DNA of 64,000 bases. It comes from JAAXHB01 sp965221635. GTDB taxonomy: Bacteria > Actinomycetota > Acidimicrobiia > Acidimicrobiales > Aldehydirespiratoraceae. This document shows positions 18,601 to 26,373 of the stretch, piece by piece. Location: assembly GCA_965221635.1 (NCBI GenBank), contig OZ244902.1:372001-436000 (forward strand), given 5' to 3'. The position numbers and the translations under genes are program-made. Under the pieces are notes generated by a model, which searched no databases, had not been told where the DNA came from, and saw only the letters and a list, made by a program, of their open reading frames with translations. Within the stretch, counting starts at the first letter, position 1. Each line of letters opens with the position of its first letter.

Positions 18601-18658
18601 AGTGCGCTCTTGGCGCGTCGTAGGGAGAGTTCAGGATCGGATTGCTCAGCGCGTCCAT
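15611..18658 (-). CDS. Type III-like restriction endonuclease, BPTD_3080-like (Res)
   Basis: A 1,015-residue superfamily 2 helicase-nuclease. Motifs: MATGTGKTVVMCML (I), LNDEAHHCYQ (II), DLSATPYYLGGSG (III), VSMLTEGWDANTV (V) and CEQVVGRGLRRR (VI). The C-terminus has a PD-(D/E)XK nuclease core, YVPDFLVRL followed by TLIIEVSGG. The N-terminus NPILNSPYDAPRAHF is typical of the BPTD_3080 group. ATP-driven translocation and cleavage of unmethylated DNA is the expected role, with the mod gene directly downstream supplying recognition. An in-frame GTG four codons upstream is an alternative start. The gene is less GC-rich than core genes. Confidence 0.88.
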   Translation of the reverse strand: MDALSNPILNSPYDAPRAHFVLGPKGPTGEVKPGRRPSESFIPVPLSRKRRGRRKIDPAEQAEQEALELFDSTGERRAQNSLINDIRQRVELWRARGYVGVTPISRKLMEHWADETREERVLFCQREAAETAIYLAEVAGRHGEPDFRLRIEPENEDHNNGLPRVALKMATGTGKTVVMCMLIAWQTCNKAYSPRDRRFTSRFLVVAPGITIRDRLRVLFPSDDANYYDLRGVVPHDLRSLLDDVAIAITNYHTFLPKTTKEMKGVAKNTRLLLTSGKDSDPFLETDEDIVDRVMRDLSSRGKGEILVLNDEAHHCYQDKPLDSEKLDKEAKDRNEGARVWFRGLEAVSKRVGVKAIYDLSATPYYLGGSGYKEGYIFPWVVSDFSLMDAIESGIVKIPRVPVDDDVAATEQPTYLRLWDHVGAQLPKRANRRAESDSNWVPPKELQGALESLYRSFEKRFQAWERDLQPHGEPPPVMIVVCPNTIVSKLVFDWIAGQEVELPDGNIVVRSGNLDLLSNASDGTWVARPPTIIVDSVQLESGEALKGDFKRAASREIEAFKHEHQIRNPGVDGDKLTDEDILREVMNTVGKKGKLGETVRCVVSVSMLTEGWDANTVTHVLGIRRFGSQLLCEQVVGRGLRRRSYVANAEGKFEPEYAEVYGVPFAFIPTDRTIVAPKPAPPAIEVRALPDRYDLRITFPKLAGYRVEVPEEPIAFDHEHARSLHVDRDQVPLQVEVGGIIGETDEIDMANEWKARKQQIIYRVAAEVLRRFFPGHDGALKPWLFPAVLDVTRRWFHTKVTFASATPPGVLLLDQPRAAAAEAVYDAIVRYPQARRTILLPLFRRFDSSGSTDDVHFLTRKVVVEAERSPVNYVVLDGIRGNSWEERVAGILEDDTERVASYVKNDHLDFDIPYVHQGRSHRYVPDFLVRLVQPEDDPMQRTLIIEVSGGRKSQGSTSAKSATAQNQWCTAVNNDGGFGRWGYVQVDSMSNAAERIGRAIDSLYEDAPIIGEPIR

Positions 18659-18984
18659 CGGATCTCGCACATCATCGGTCCGCCGGCCCCAACTTCTCGA
18701 TCATCGGGCTTCGCCCGCCGGTGCATCGCCAGTCAACATCCAGTTGATGCTAGGTCAACCCTGTGACATCGGACAGGAACTCAGCGAAGGCGGGGTCGGT
18801 CCACGCCAACCTCCCACCCGCGGCTGCCATTGCCGCCGTCCCCCGCAACTCGTGCGAGAACCAGCCACCAGCCCGTTCCTCCCCGGTACGCCCTGGGCCC
18901 CGCCGCCTTCCCCCCCCCGTGCTCACCAGCGGCGTGCGCAATGCCAACGACCCGCCTCCCTCCTACTAGCCGCACGGCCAGTGC
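18659..18984. other. Spacer without convincing gene
   Basis: About 325 bases between the res gene and the AbiJ-like gene. A 65-codon minus-strand frame (18750-18947, TTG start) ends LAWTDPAFAEFLSDVTGL, which looks like the tail of a real protein, but the upstream part is low-complexity. A gene remnant is possible; no function is assignable. Confidence 0.3.
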
Positions 18985-20235
18985 CTAGCCGAGCCGGAAC
19001 AGTTTCCCCAGAAACGAATCAAGCAGGACCCTGGTGGACTCAGTCTCCATGAGCTCGGCTCCGCCGAATCGATACACCTCGTAACCAGCCAGGCGGAGGT
19101 CCCGGTCAGCCCGAACCATCTCAGCGTACTTCGCTGTTGATGCCCAACCGGCACCGTCGCTGTAATGGTGGATCCCGTCGACTTCGAGTACGACCCGCCG
19201 CCTGCCAGCCAGCAAGAGCAAGAAGTCCATCCGCTGACGGCTGAGGGGGCTGCCAGCTCCCCGTTGCCACGCGGCCTTGGGATCGTAGTGAAGCCACACC
19301 TGCGGGACAAGGGCTGGCTGGTCGAACCCGAGCCGACGGTAGCGCTTCGCGTAGGCGTGAAACAGATTGCGTTCGGCATCGCTCGCTAGGCACTCCGTCA
19401 GGCGGTGATACAGGCGAAGGCCTGCCTCCCTTAGGTCCTCTTCCGCATCGGTTGGCAGCAGCTCCCTTACAAGCTGTCGCCAACTGAGCCCGTCTTCGGG
19501 AATGCCGCCGTCGAAGATCAGTGCATCGTCCTTGTTGACCAGGCCAAGGTCGTTCGACAGGGCATCAAGGAGGACGAGGTCTGGTTTCTTGACGGAGCCG
19601 AAGACGAGATTCTTGACAGGCCCACCGTGACCTATTGGCCTGTAGCGGCCAAGTAACTCTTCGAGTTCTACGTTTTCGTAGTCGGTGAGGAAGCACCTAA
19701 TCATCCCGACCATCTGCTCGCTGTCTGTGCCTTGCAGACGCGAGGTGACGTAGCGGTGCTTCGAGCTGAACGGATCCGCTTCAGCATCGGGGTGCGGCGG
19801 CATGCCTAGGTCGTCGCAGAGCACTTTCACGTCATAGGCCTTGACATCATCCTTGATCGCTCTCGCCAAGCCATCCAGTAGTTCGCGTTTCTTCGGCGGA
19901 CTGGTCGGTATGCGGGCGGGTGCCTCTGTGGCGATCACGCGGACTTCAGACAGCTTCCAGCCTTCATGGGCGAACTGGCCAACAAGTTCGGCTTTCACGA
20001 GATCGACGCTCTCTCGCACCAGGTTGAGTTTGGAACTTGGTACGGCAATCGATACGGCCACCGACTTCTCGCCACTTGGCTCTGCCTTGAGGGTTACTCC
20101 TTCGAGCGCCTCGCCGATGCTGCGTCGAGATGGATCATCATCGGCAGCAAGACCCCCGGCAGCGTTACGGAGACACTTGTCGGCAACATGAGCAGGTGGT
20201 GTACCCGCAGACACCAAAGGGAAGAGGGCCTTCAT
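18985..20235 (-). CDS. AbiJ-like defence protein with C-terminal Vsr/DUF559-like nuclease domain
   Basis: A 416-residue protein in three parts. Residues about 130-200 (LCDDLGMPPHPDAEADPFSS, KHRYVTSRL) resemble the N-terminal module of AbiJ-type abortive-infection proteins. The middle (VKNLVFGSVKKPDLVLLDAL ... DGLSWRQLV) resembles a domain that often follows that module in defence-island proteins. The last 90 residues have a restriction-endonuclease-like core: RMDFLLLL, VVLEVDGIHHY, YAEMVRADRDLRLAGYEVYR. Asp, Glu and downstream charged residues are retained, so DNA or RNA cleavage is plausible. GTG 20292 is an alternative start. It stands between R-M genes and a HEPN gene. Family names are tentative. 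Confidence 0.6.
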   Translation of the reverse strand: MKALFPLVSAGTPPAHVADKCLRNAAGGLAADDDPSRRSIGEALEGVTLKAEPSGEKSVAVSIAVPSSKLNLVRESVDLVKAELVGQFAHEGWKLSEVRVIATEAPARIPTSPPKKRELLDGLARAIKDDVKAYDVKVLCDDLGMPPHPDAEADPFSSKHRYVTSRLQGTDSEQMVGMIRCFLTDYENVELEELLGRYRPIGHGGPVKNLVFGSVKKPDLVLLDALSNDLGLVNKDDALIFDGGIPEDGLSWRQLVRELLPTDAEEDLREAGLRLYHRLTECLASDAERNLFHAYAKRYRRLGFDQPALVPQVWLHYDPKAAWQRGAGSPLSRQRMDFLLLLAGRRRVVLEVDGIHHYSDGAGWASTAKYAEMVRADRDLRLAGYEVYRFGGAELMETESTRVLLDSFLGKLFRLG

Positions 20236-20579
20236 GAGGTCGAAACCAGAACCGCTTGCCACTCCGTTCAGGGTACCGACGGCAGATGGCACGGCTCAGC
20301 CGTTGTGGACGAGCGCATCCCGTGTTGTGGTGTAGGTTCGTCCGGTGGGGATGGTCATGTGCGTGATGCTGCGGGTGGGGCCCGCTGGCCGATCGTTGTT
20401 GATGAGGGGCCCTAGCTAGCCTTATGTGAGCCACAACCTCACTGAGCATTGCAGACACTGATGATGTAGGTCGCTTCCTGGGCGTCCGGCCCAGGGGGTT
20501 CCTTAACCGTCCTTCACACCTCCTTGATCGCTCCATGGCTACCGTGGACGTACGCCCCGGAGTGGAGAAGGAGGCATCA

Positions 20580-21863
20580 ATGCACGAGACGCATGAACAA
20601 GATGATCAAGTTGAACTGGCCGAGGCTCTCCTAGCCGAGTGGGATGGGGGTCGGGGGACATCCAAGAGCGCCATCGAACGTCGAGTATGGGACGACGGCG
20701 GTGCGCACGGACGTCGTTTCGACAGGTTCATCCGACGGAAACTCGGGGTCTCGACCTCCAAGTCATCGAAACAGACCGACCGCATTGATGCGCTCGAATC
20801 CCAGATCCGTCGACTCGGCGCATCTCCGATCGGAGTCGAACTTGAGGAGTGGGAGAAGCAACTCCAACACGGCCGCGGCGCAGCTTTGGCTGCGCTGCGC
20901 GTATGGAACGACCCTAGTGCGACCTTCCGCACAGGAACCTTCGCCCTGCTGTTTGTAACCGCATGGAACAGTGTCGCCCTCGCCATTCTCCAACGTGCTG
21001 AGGTCGAGTGGCGCACCCTGGATGAAGATGGTGCTCCCGTGCTCGTCGATGATCGCGAGCGAGCACAGGAAACGGGTTCACTAATTGCGGCAGCACTCCC
21101 GTCCAACCGGTACCTTGGGCTTCGCGGAAACACCGATTTCTGGATCGGGCTCCGCAACAGCGTTGCCCACCGCCATCTCCCGGAACTCGACGCGCTGGTC
21201 ATCCCGTATGCGCAGGCTGGCCTGCTGAACCTCGAGGGGGTCCTCGAAGAGCATTTTGGCTTCGATTACTGCCTCGCAGAGCATCTCTCCGTGCCCCTTC
21301 AACTCTCTGGCTTCCGTAATCCCAACATACTGAGCTCCATAAGGCGGCTGCAGTCGACCCTGCCGCTGGATGTCCAGACGTACCTCGCGAGCCAGTCTGA
21401 AATCAACGAGAGACTTCTCGAAGATCCGAGCTACATGCTTCGGGTCACCTTCGTGCCTGCCGTGCCTTCTTCAGGCCGCAACCCGGACGCAGTGGTTCGC
21501 TTCATTCAGCCTGGCGAGGTCTCTGAGGATCTCAGCCTTGCGCTGAAGGAGTACGCGGTCGTGACCAAAGTGATTCGACCCGAACGCCCGAGCCTCATCG
21601 CAACACAAGTTCTGGAGGCTGTCAGCGACCGGATCCCCTACCGCTTCACGATGCCCATGCATACGGCTGCTTCGCGCCAGCTTGGAGCCAGACCCGCTTC
21701 TGATGGAGACCAAGCCAAGACCGACGCTCGCTATTGCGAATACGTCACCTCGGTGAAGCGGCACCTGTACAACAATGCGTGGATCAATCGTCTGGTCGAC
21801 GAACTCTCGACGCCGGACGGCTTTCGAGCCACCACCGGGTTCGAACCTAGTCTTCGTGATTGA
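20580..21863 (+). CDS. DUF3644 HEPN-like protein
   Basis: A 427-residue protein of DUF3644 type. A central helical region (LLFVTAWNSVALAILQRAEV ... FWIGLRNSVAHRHLPELD) carries the R-x4-H motif RNSVAH that marks HEPN ribonucleases. The N-terminus (LLAEWDGGRGTSKSAIERRV) resembles a helix-turn-helix and could bind nucleic acid. The ATG is preceded by AAGGAGG at a five-base spacing, a near-perfect ribosome site, which decides the start over one 15 codons earlier. It is divergent from the AbiJ-like gene, with about 290 bases between. The role is probably anti-phage RNA cleavage; this is inferred from the motif and setting. Confidence 0.65.
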   Translation: MHETHEQDDQVELAEALLAEWDGGRGTSKSAIERRVWDDGGAHGRRFDRFIRRKLGVSTSKSSKQTDRIDALESQIRRLGASPIGVELEEWEKQLQHGRGAALAALRVWNDPSATFRTGTFALLFVTAWNSVALAILQRAEVEWRTLDEDGAPVLVDDRERAQETGSLIAAALPSNRYLGLRGNTDFWIGLRNSVAHRHLPELDALVIPYAQAGLLNLEGVLEEHFGFDYCLAEHLSVPLQLSGFRNPNILSSIRRLQSTLPLDVQTYLASQSEINERLLEDPSYMLRVTFVPAVPSSGRNPDAVVRFIQPGEVSEDLSLALKEYAVVTKVIRPERPSLIATQVLEAVSDRIPYRFTMPMHTAASRQLGARPASDGDQAKTDARYCEYVTSVKRHLYNNAWINRLVDELSTPDGFRATTGFEPSLRD

Positions 21864-22143
21864 AGGGCTGCACCGCCCGGCGAGGGCAGAAACGCTCGGG
21901 ATGGCAGAACCACACGGCTGGCCGGGAACCAGTCCGACCCGGTTGCCCAATCATCAACTCCATGCCAGGGTTTGCGGAACGCAGAGCAACCTCGGGAAGC
22001 ACCCGCCATGCCTCGAAGCAGGCACCCGCACCGCCCTCGTCGGCGAGGCAGCGCAGGGACGGAGTTGGCTCAAAGGTCGCTGGGGGTGGGAGGTTCGCTG
22101 GTGGTGGTTGACAGCAGTTGATCACAGCGGGCAGTCTGATGCC

Positions 22144-22395
22144 ATGAGTCAGAACACTCTGAGTGTGGATCTTCCTGAGGGGATGCGGGGGTACTTGGAC
22201 GAGCGGGTTCGCTCTGGGGAGTACGGCGACGCCGGCGAGTATCTGCGGGACCTCATTCGCAGGGATCAACGCGACCAGGCGGGGAGGCGGTTCCGCGGAC
22301 TGATTGCTGATGGGATCGACTCGGGTGAGGCTCGGCCGCTTACCGAGGCACGGCTCGGCGAGCTTCGTCGCTCCGCCCTTGGTGCCGATCGGTGA
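22144..22395 (+). CDS. parD: ParD-type antitoxin
   Basis: An 83-residue ribbon-helix-helix antitoxin: the N-terminal strand and helices (NTLSVDLPEGMRGYLDERVR) would bind the operator, followed by the toxin-contacting helix (GEYGDAGEYLRDLIRRDQ) and an acidic/basic tail. This is the full length expected for ParD. No other start gives the conserved MSQNTLSV. A TTGACA hexamer lies about 30 bases upstream. The normal partner ParE is reduced to a ten-codon remnant immediately downstream, so the antitoxin is now an orphan. The 280 bases before it (21864-22143) show no gene. Confidence 0.8.
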   Translation: MSQNTLSVDLPEGMRGYLDERVRSGEYGDAGEYLRDLIRRDQRDQAGRRFRGLIADGIDSGEARPLTEARLGELRRSALGADR

Positions 22396-22424
22396 ACCGG
22401 GCACGGTTGCGCCCGCCGGTGTAA
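22392..22424 (+). pseudogene. Remnant of a ParE toxin gene start
   Basis: A GTG overlaps the parD stop (GTGA) exactly as in intact parDE pairs. It reads MNRARLRPPV and then meets a stop codon. This resembles the first strand of ParE toxins. No continuing ParE sequence is found before the tRNA gene 100 bases on. Too short for a firm homology claim. Confidence 0.4.
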
Positions 22425-22522
22425 GCCGAGCCTGGAGAAGACCCGCTGCCGCCTGATCGAGCGCCTGGCGGCTGGGTGGGGACTCAGGGGATAGGGACCT
22501 GATGGTGCTGGAGGGGATTTGA

Positions 22523-22594
22523 GCCCGAAAGGGGATTTGAACCCCTGACCTACGCTTTACGAGAGCGTCGCTCTACCAACTGAGCTATTCGGGC
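22523..22594 (-). tRNA. tRNA-Thr (CGT anticodon)
   Basis: The minus strand folds as a 72-base cloverleaf: acceptor GCCCGAA paired with TTCGGGC, D-arm GCTCAGTTGGTAGAGC, anticodon stem ACGCT/AGCGT around the loop CTCGTAA (anticodon CGT, reading ACG) and T-arm AGGGG-TTCAAAT-CCCCT. No encoded CCA follows. The 3' end faces the defence island, and an 11-base copy of part of the T-arm (AGGGGATTTGA, 22512-22522) abuts it. Confidence 0.96.
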
Positions 22595-22775
22595 GGGACG
22601 GCGGGAGTCCGCTGCTGGCTCACGCTACCGGTGTGGGTTGATTGCGGGTGCTGCCACCCTCTGGCCATCGCTTCGCGTATGCCGGAGCGCTGGCGGCGCA
22701 ACTTGGACTGCGTGCTCAGGAGAGAATCGAACACGCCGCCCTCGCTTAGGCAGGCCCGGGGGCGGGGCGGGGTGA

Positions 22776-23903
22776 TCAGGCGTTGTTGGGGGTGGGGAGG
22801 TCTACCAGTAGGGCTTGTAGGGCTAGGGGTTCGTTGGGGTTGCGGATTAGCGAGGCTGCTGTTTCGCGGATCCTGTCTATGGCGCTCAGGGCGGCGTCGG
22901 TGGTTACCGCGGGGGTCTGTTCGGCGCCTTCGGGGGTGTGCTCGGTGATTGCTGAGCGGTAGCGCTGGGCGAGGGTGGCTAGGCCGAAACGGAGTTCGTC
23001 TGTGCGGAGCTGGCGAAGCTCGCGGCGGTGGCGGGCCTCGATCTCGGTTCGACCTGAGCCGCGGGTGCCGAAGTCCTTCTCGCGGCGGCTCAGGGCCTCG
23101 ATCTCTTCTTGATGTTTGGCCTGCAGCGGCACTGCGGCCTTGTCGATCATCTGGCGCAGGTCGTCCACCAGGGTTACGACCGTGGCGCCGGTGCCGTTTA
23201 GCCGAGTTGGGATCGAATGCCACATGTCGCGGCGGGCCAGCACGTCGGAGTCCGCTGCCAGCAGGCGGGCACGGTTGAGGTCGCCTCCCGCCGCGGCCGC
23301 TATCGCCGGCGCGGCGTCGGCTTCGACGAGCCGTTCGCTCAACAACGCCGCTTCTATGTCGGCGGCGGACAGGGCGTTGAAGTCCACACGCACACACCGT
23401 GACTCCACGGTTACGTGCTCGGGCAGCACTTGTTCGCACAACAGCACCCACACCACCGGGCCTGGGGGTTCCTCGATGGGCTTGAGGAGCGAAGCCGCCG
23501 CCGCGGGCACCGCCGTGTGGAAGCGGTTCACGATCAGCACCTTGCGGCGACCCTCCACCGGTGAGCGGCTCGACTCGGCGATCAGCGTGGACGCCTCCAC
23601 CTCGCGGCGCAACTGGTTGCCCTCGGGATCCAGCACGAACACATCCGGGTGCTGGGCCCGGCGGGCTCGCTCCCGATGCCTTTGCGCGCGCCACTGCTCG
23701 GCTTCGGCCCGCTCATCGGCGGCCACCAGCACCTCTCCGGCGAACGCCAGAGCCGCGGCCCGCTTGCCCGAACCGCGGGGGCCCACCAACATGTACGCGT
23801 GCATCGGCGAAACCGCTGCCGCGGCGAGTCTCGCCACCGCAGCGGGCTGACCATGAACCGTTGCCCACGCGCTCTCGGCTTCGCCGACCACTACATCACT
23901 CAT
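22776..23903 (-). CDS. holB: DNA polymerase III delta-prime-like subunit
   Basis: A 375-residue clamp-loader AAA+ subunit. N-terminal HAYMLVGPRGSGKRAAALAF is the P-loop, then HPDVFVLDPEGNQ, RKVLIVNRFHTAVPAAAASL and LLKPIEEPPGPVVWVLLCEQ (the delta-prime sensor region), ending in a long helical domain. It would load the sliding clamp with the tau and delta subunits. The start MSDVVVGEAESAW is chosen; an in-frame ATG 13 codons earlier is less likely. It lies 130 bases downstream of tmk on the same strand, the usual tmk-holB order, and is the last gene before tRNA-Thr. Confidence 0.85.
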   Translation of the reverse strand: MSDVVVGEAESAWATVHGQPAAVARLAAAAVSPMHAYMLVGPRGSGKRAAALAFAGEVLVAADERAEAEQWRAQRHRERARRAQHPDVFVLDPEGNQLRREVEASTLIAESSRSPVEGRRKVLIVNRFHTAVPAAAASLLKPIEEPPGPVVWVLLCEQVLPEHVTVESRCVRVDFNALSAADIEAALLSERLVEADAAPAIAAAAGGDLNRARLLAADSDVLARRDMWHSIPTRLNGTGATVVTLVDDLRQMIDKAAVPLQAKHQEEIEALSRREKDFGTRGSGRTEIEARHRRELRQLRTDELRFGLATLAQRYRSAITEHTPEGAEQTPAVTTDAALSAIDRIRETAASLIRNPNEPLALQALLVDLPTPNNA

Positions 23904-24032
23904 CGCATCACGAGGGCCGTTATCGGCACCGGGCCCGAACATTCACGGGCTTGCTCACTGCCCCCGACTCGCCGGATGCGGTTGCTAACACCACATCGAC
24001 CGCAACCTGCGCCTCACAAACGGCTGAAGCAG

Positions 24033-24782
24033 TCACTGCGCCTGCTCCTTCAGATGGTTGCGGACGGCTTGCTGTATGCGCTTGGCTACTGCTTTCACTG
24101 ATCCCTCTGCGTCTACCACTACCCAGCGGTTGGGATCCTGGGCGGCCATTTCCAGGTAGCCGGTGCGCACTCTTTCGACAAATGCGTCCACTCCGGCGGC
24201 GCCCGCCGCGGCGTTTGATCCCGCTTCTTCGGTTCCGGTGCCGGCGGCTAGGGCGCCCTGCGTGGGAGATGTTGGGGCTTCGGCGGATTCGAGGCGGTCG
24301 CGGCTGGCGCCCAGGCGTCGGTTGCGCATCGCGGGGTTGAGGTCGAGCAGCACGTTCAGATCTGGTTGCACGCCGGCGGTGGCGAAGTCGGCCATTCTCT
24401 GCAGTTCCGCAAGGTCCAATCCCCTGCCGTATCCCTGGTAGGCGAGCGTGGAGGCGGTGTAACGGTCGCTCACCACGTCGTCCCCGGCCTCAAGCGCGGG
24501 CAACACCACCTCGGCCACGTGCTGGGCCTTGTCGGCGAGGATCAGCAACGCCTCGGCCCGGTGATCAAGCCCGTCGTTGCACGGGTTGAGCAGAACTTCA
24601 CGAATCACCTCGCCCACACTGGTGGCACCGAACTGGAACGTGTGACACGCCCCCAACGCCTCGGCCAGCAAGCGGGCCTGAGTGGTTTTGCCCGCGCCGT
24701 CGATGCCCTCCAACGCGATCAGACGACCCCGGCGCGCACCCTGCGAGTTCACTCCACCACCGGCCCCCCGAGAATCACTCAC
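24033..24782 (-). CDS. tmk: Thymidylate kinase with a low-complexity insertion
   Basis: Phosphorylates dTMP to dTDP. The P-loop ALEGIDGAGKTTQARLLAEA is at about residues 23-42, then DRYTASTLAYQGYGRGLD (dTMP site) and LLDLNPAMRNRRLGASRDR (LID region). At about residues 175-205, between DRLE and FVERVRTGYLEMA, lies an insert of roughly 25 Ala/Gly/Ser/Thr residues absent from typical enzymes. The GTG start overlaps the stop of the upstream MFS gene by eight bases, suggesting translational coupling; an in-frame start at 24896 would lie deep inside the MFS gene. Confidence 0.9.
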   Translation of the reverse strand: MSDSRGAGGGVNSQGARRGRLIALEGIDGAGKTTQARLLAEALGACHTFQFGATSVGEVIREVLLNPCNDGLDHRAEALLILADKAQHVAEVVLPALEAGDDVVSDRYTASTLAYQGYGRGLDLAELQRMADFATAGVQPDLNVLLDLNPAMRNRRLGASRDRLESAEAPTSPTQGALAAGTGTEEAGSNAAAGAAGVDAFVERVRTGYLEMAAQDPNRWVVVDAEGSVKAVAKRIQQAVRNHLKEQAQ

Positions 24783-26310
24783 CGTCGGATTCTCTGCCTG
24801 CGCTGGCATCTTGTGTGGGCTGCTGCGCAGCTGCGCCGGCATCTGGGGCAGGCTCCTGGTCGGGTGGGGGGGCTTCTTGGGTGGAGGTGTCGACATCCTG
24901 TGGCGCTCGTAGCACGGAGCCGAGGCTCCACCTTGAGAGACTTCCGGCTACCACGATTATCAGCGCGGCGAGCCACATGGTTAGGCGCACGCCGGGCACC
25001 GGCAGGTGCGCACCCAGAAGCGAGATGTCGCCGTCCCACCAGGTTCGCGACAGGCGATCCAACAAATCGGCAAGCAGCGACGCCACCGCCAGCGACACCA
25101 ACAAACACACCCGCACCAACACCAGCAACGCCGAGAACACACGCCCTCGAAGTTCGTTGGCCACGTTCTCGTGCAGCAACGTGAAGCCCAGCACGTACAC
25201 CGGCCCCGCCAGCACCCCCAGCAACGTCACCAGCGGCACCACCAACGTGAGCCGGTCAAGCGACGCCGTGGCGCACAACGCCACGCCCGCGCCGATCAGG
25301 CACGCAGCGAAGAACTTGGCACGGTTGATGCGGTTCTGGATCACCGAAGCGGTGAGCACACCGATCGCCATGCCGATCCCCAGCGAGAACAACAACAGGT
25401 GAAAGTCCGCCTGGATCCCGCTGATCACCTGCTCCACGAACACCGGCCCGAGCGTCACCAGCATCCCACCACCCATCACCCCGGTGGCCAGGCCCACGTT
25501 CACAGCCCGCACCACCGGATCCGCGGCGATCAGCCGCCAGCCCTCACGAAGTTCCCGGATGGCCCCGCCAAGGTCGAGACTCCGCAAACCCGCCCCCGCC
25601 GGTTTCTCGCGGGCGGTGCGCGCCGGTATCGCAATGGTTGAGATGATCACCGCGGTCAACAAGAACGACAGCGCATCCACATAGAACGCCAAGCCCTCCT
25701 CGTTGAGGCGCAACGCGCTCACCCAGCCCTCGTCGCTCATCGCATCCGCGGCCTTTGCCAGCAGCGCCGCGATTCCCGCCGCCACCGGGAACATTCCGTA
25801 CGCGGCGGCCACGTTGAGCGAATTGGCGGTGGTGAGCTGACGCCGCGGCACCAGGTTGGGGACGGTTGCCTCCTTGGCGGGCTGCCACATCATCGTGAGC
25901 AACTCCAGCACGAAACTGGCCGCGATCAGCCCGCCCAGGGTGTCCACGAACGGCAACGTCACCAGCACCGCCGCCCGACCGATGTCGCAGGTGACCATCA
26001 CCCGTTTGCGGCTCATCCTGTCCACCATCACCCCCGCGGCGGTGGCCAGAAACAGACCCGGCACCACCCTGGCGGCCAGCACCAGCGCAATCGCCACCCC
26101 TTCTGACCCCTCCTGGAGGCGGGCCGCCAGGGCGATCGTGGCCAGGAAACCCAGCCAGTCACCGGTTGCCGATACCACCTGCGCCAGCCACAGGCGAAAG
26201 AACGCCCTGGTGCCGAAGATCTTCTCGATGCGCCCCGAGGGACGCACCGCCTCAATCGCCTCGTCGAGTCGAACCCCGGCAGTGCTTCGCTGAGACTCGG
26301 GCAAGCTCAC
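24775..26310 (-). CDS. Major facilitator superfamily exporter (EntS-like)
   Basis: A 511-residue inner-membrane transporter with about twelve hydrophobic segments. FGTRAFFRLWLAQVVSATGD at the start and DRMSRKRVMVTCDIGRA in loop 2-3 are typical of the MFS_3/EntS group of drug or siderophore exporters. A cytoplasmic tail of about 45 residues is rich in Pro, Glu and Gln. The start is GTG. It is followed by tmk (8-base overlap) and preceded by topA with a 64-base gap, all on one strand. The substrate cannot be inferred. Confidence 0.85.
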   Translation of the reverse strand: MSLPESQRSTAGVRLDEAIEAVRPSGRIEKIFGTRAFFRLWLAQVVSATGDWLGFLATIALAARLQEGSEGVAIALVLAARVVPGLFLATAAGVMVDRMSRKRVMVTCDIGRAAVLVTLPFVDTLGGLIAASFVLELLTMMWQPAKEATVPNLVPRRQLTTANSLNVAAAYGMFPVAAGIAALLAKAADAMSDEGWVSALRLNEEGLAFYVDALSFLLTAVIISTIAIPARTAREKPAGAGLRSLDLGGAIRELREGWRLIAADPVVRAVNVGLATGVMGGGMLVTLGPVFVEQVISGIQADFHLLLFSLGIGMAIGVLTASVIQNRINRAKFFAACLIGAGVALCATASLDRLTLVVPLVTLLGVLAGPVYVLGFTLLHENVANELRGRVFSALLVLVRVCLLVSLAVASLLADLLDRLSRTWWDGDISLLGAHLPVPGVRLTMWLAALIIVVAGSLSRWSLGSVLRAPQDVDTSTQEAPPPDQEPAPDAGAAAQQPTQDASAGRESDGE

Positions 26311-26373
26311 TCCCCCAGGGTGCTAGCAGGCGGCGGCGTGCCGGGCGCCGGCCAAGCGCGACTCCACCAGGCG

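Larger units (their letters stand above)
9203..22522. mobile_element. Putative defence island next to tRNA-Thr
   Basis: Helicase-nuclease, type III-like restriction and methylation genes, an AbiJ-like nuclease, a HEPN protein and a toxin-antitoxin remnant lie together. Their codon usage is less GC-rich than that of the flanking holB/tmk and tilS regions. The right edge is the 3' end of tRNA-Thr, a usual integrase target. No integrase, transposase or flanking att repeat is visible, so mobility is inferred from content, composition and position only. Confidence 0.5.
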
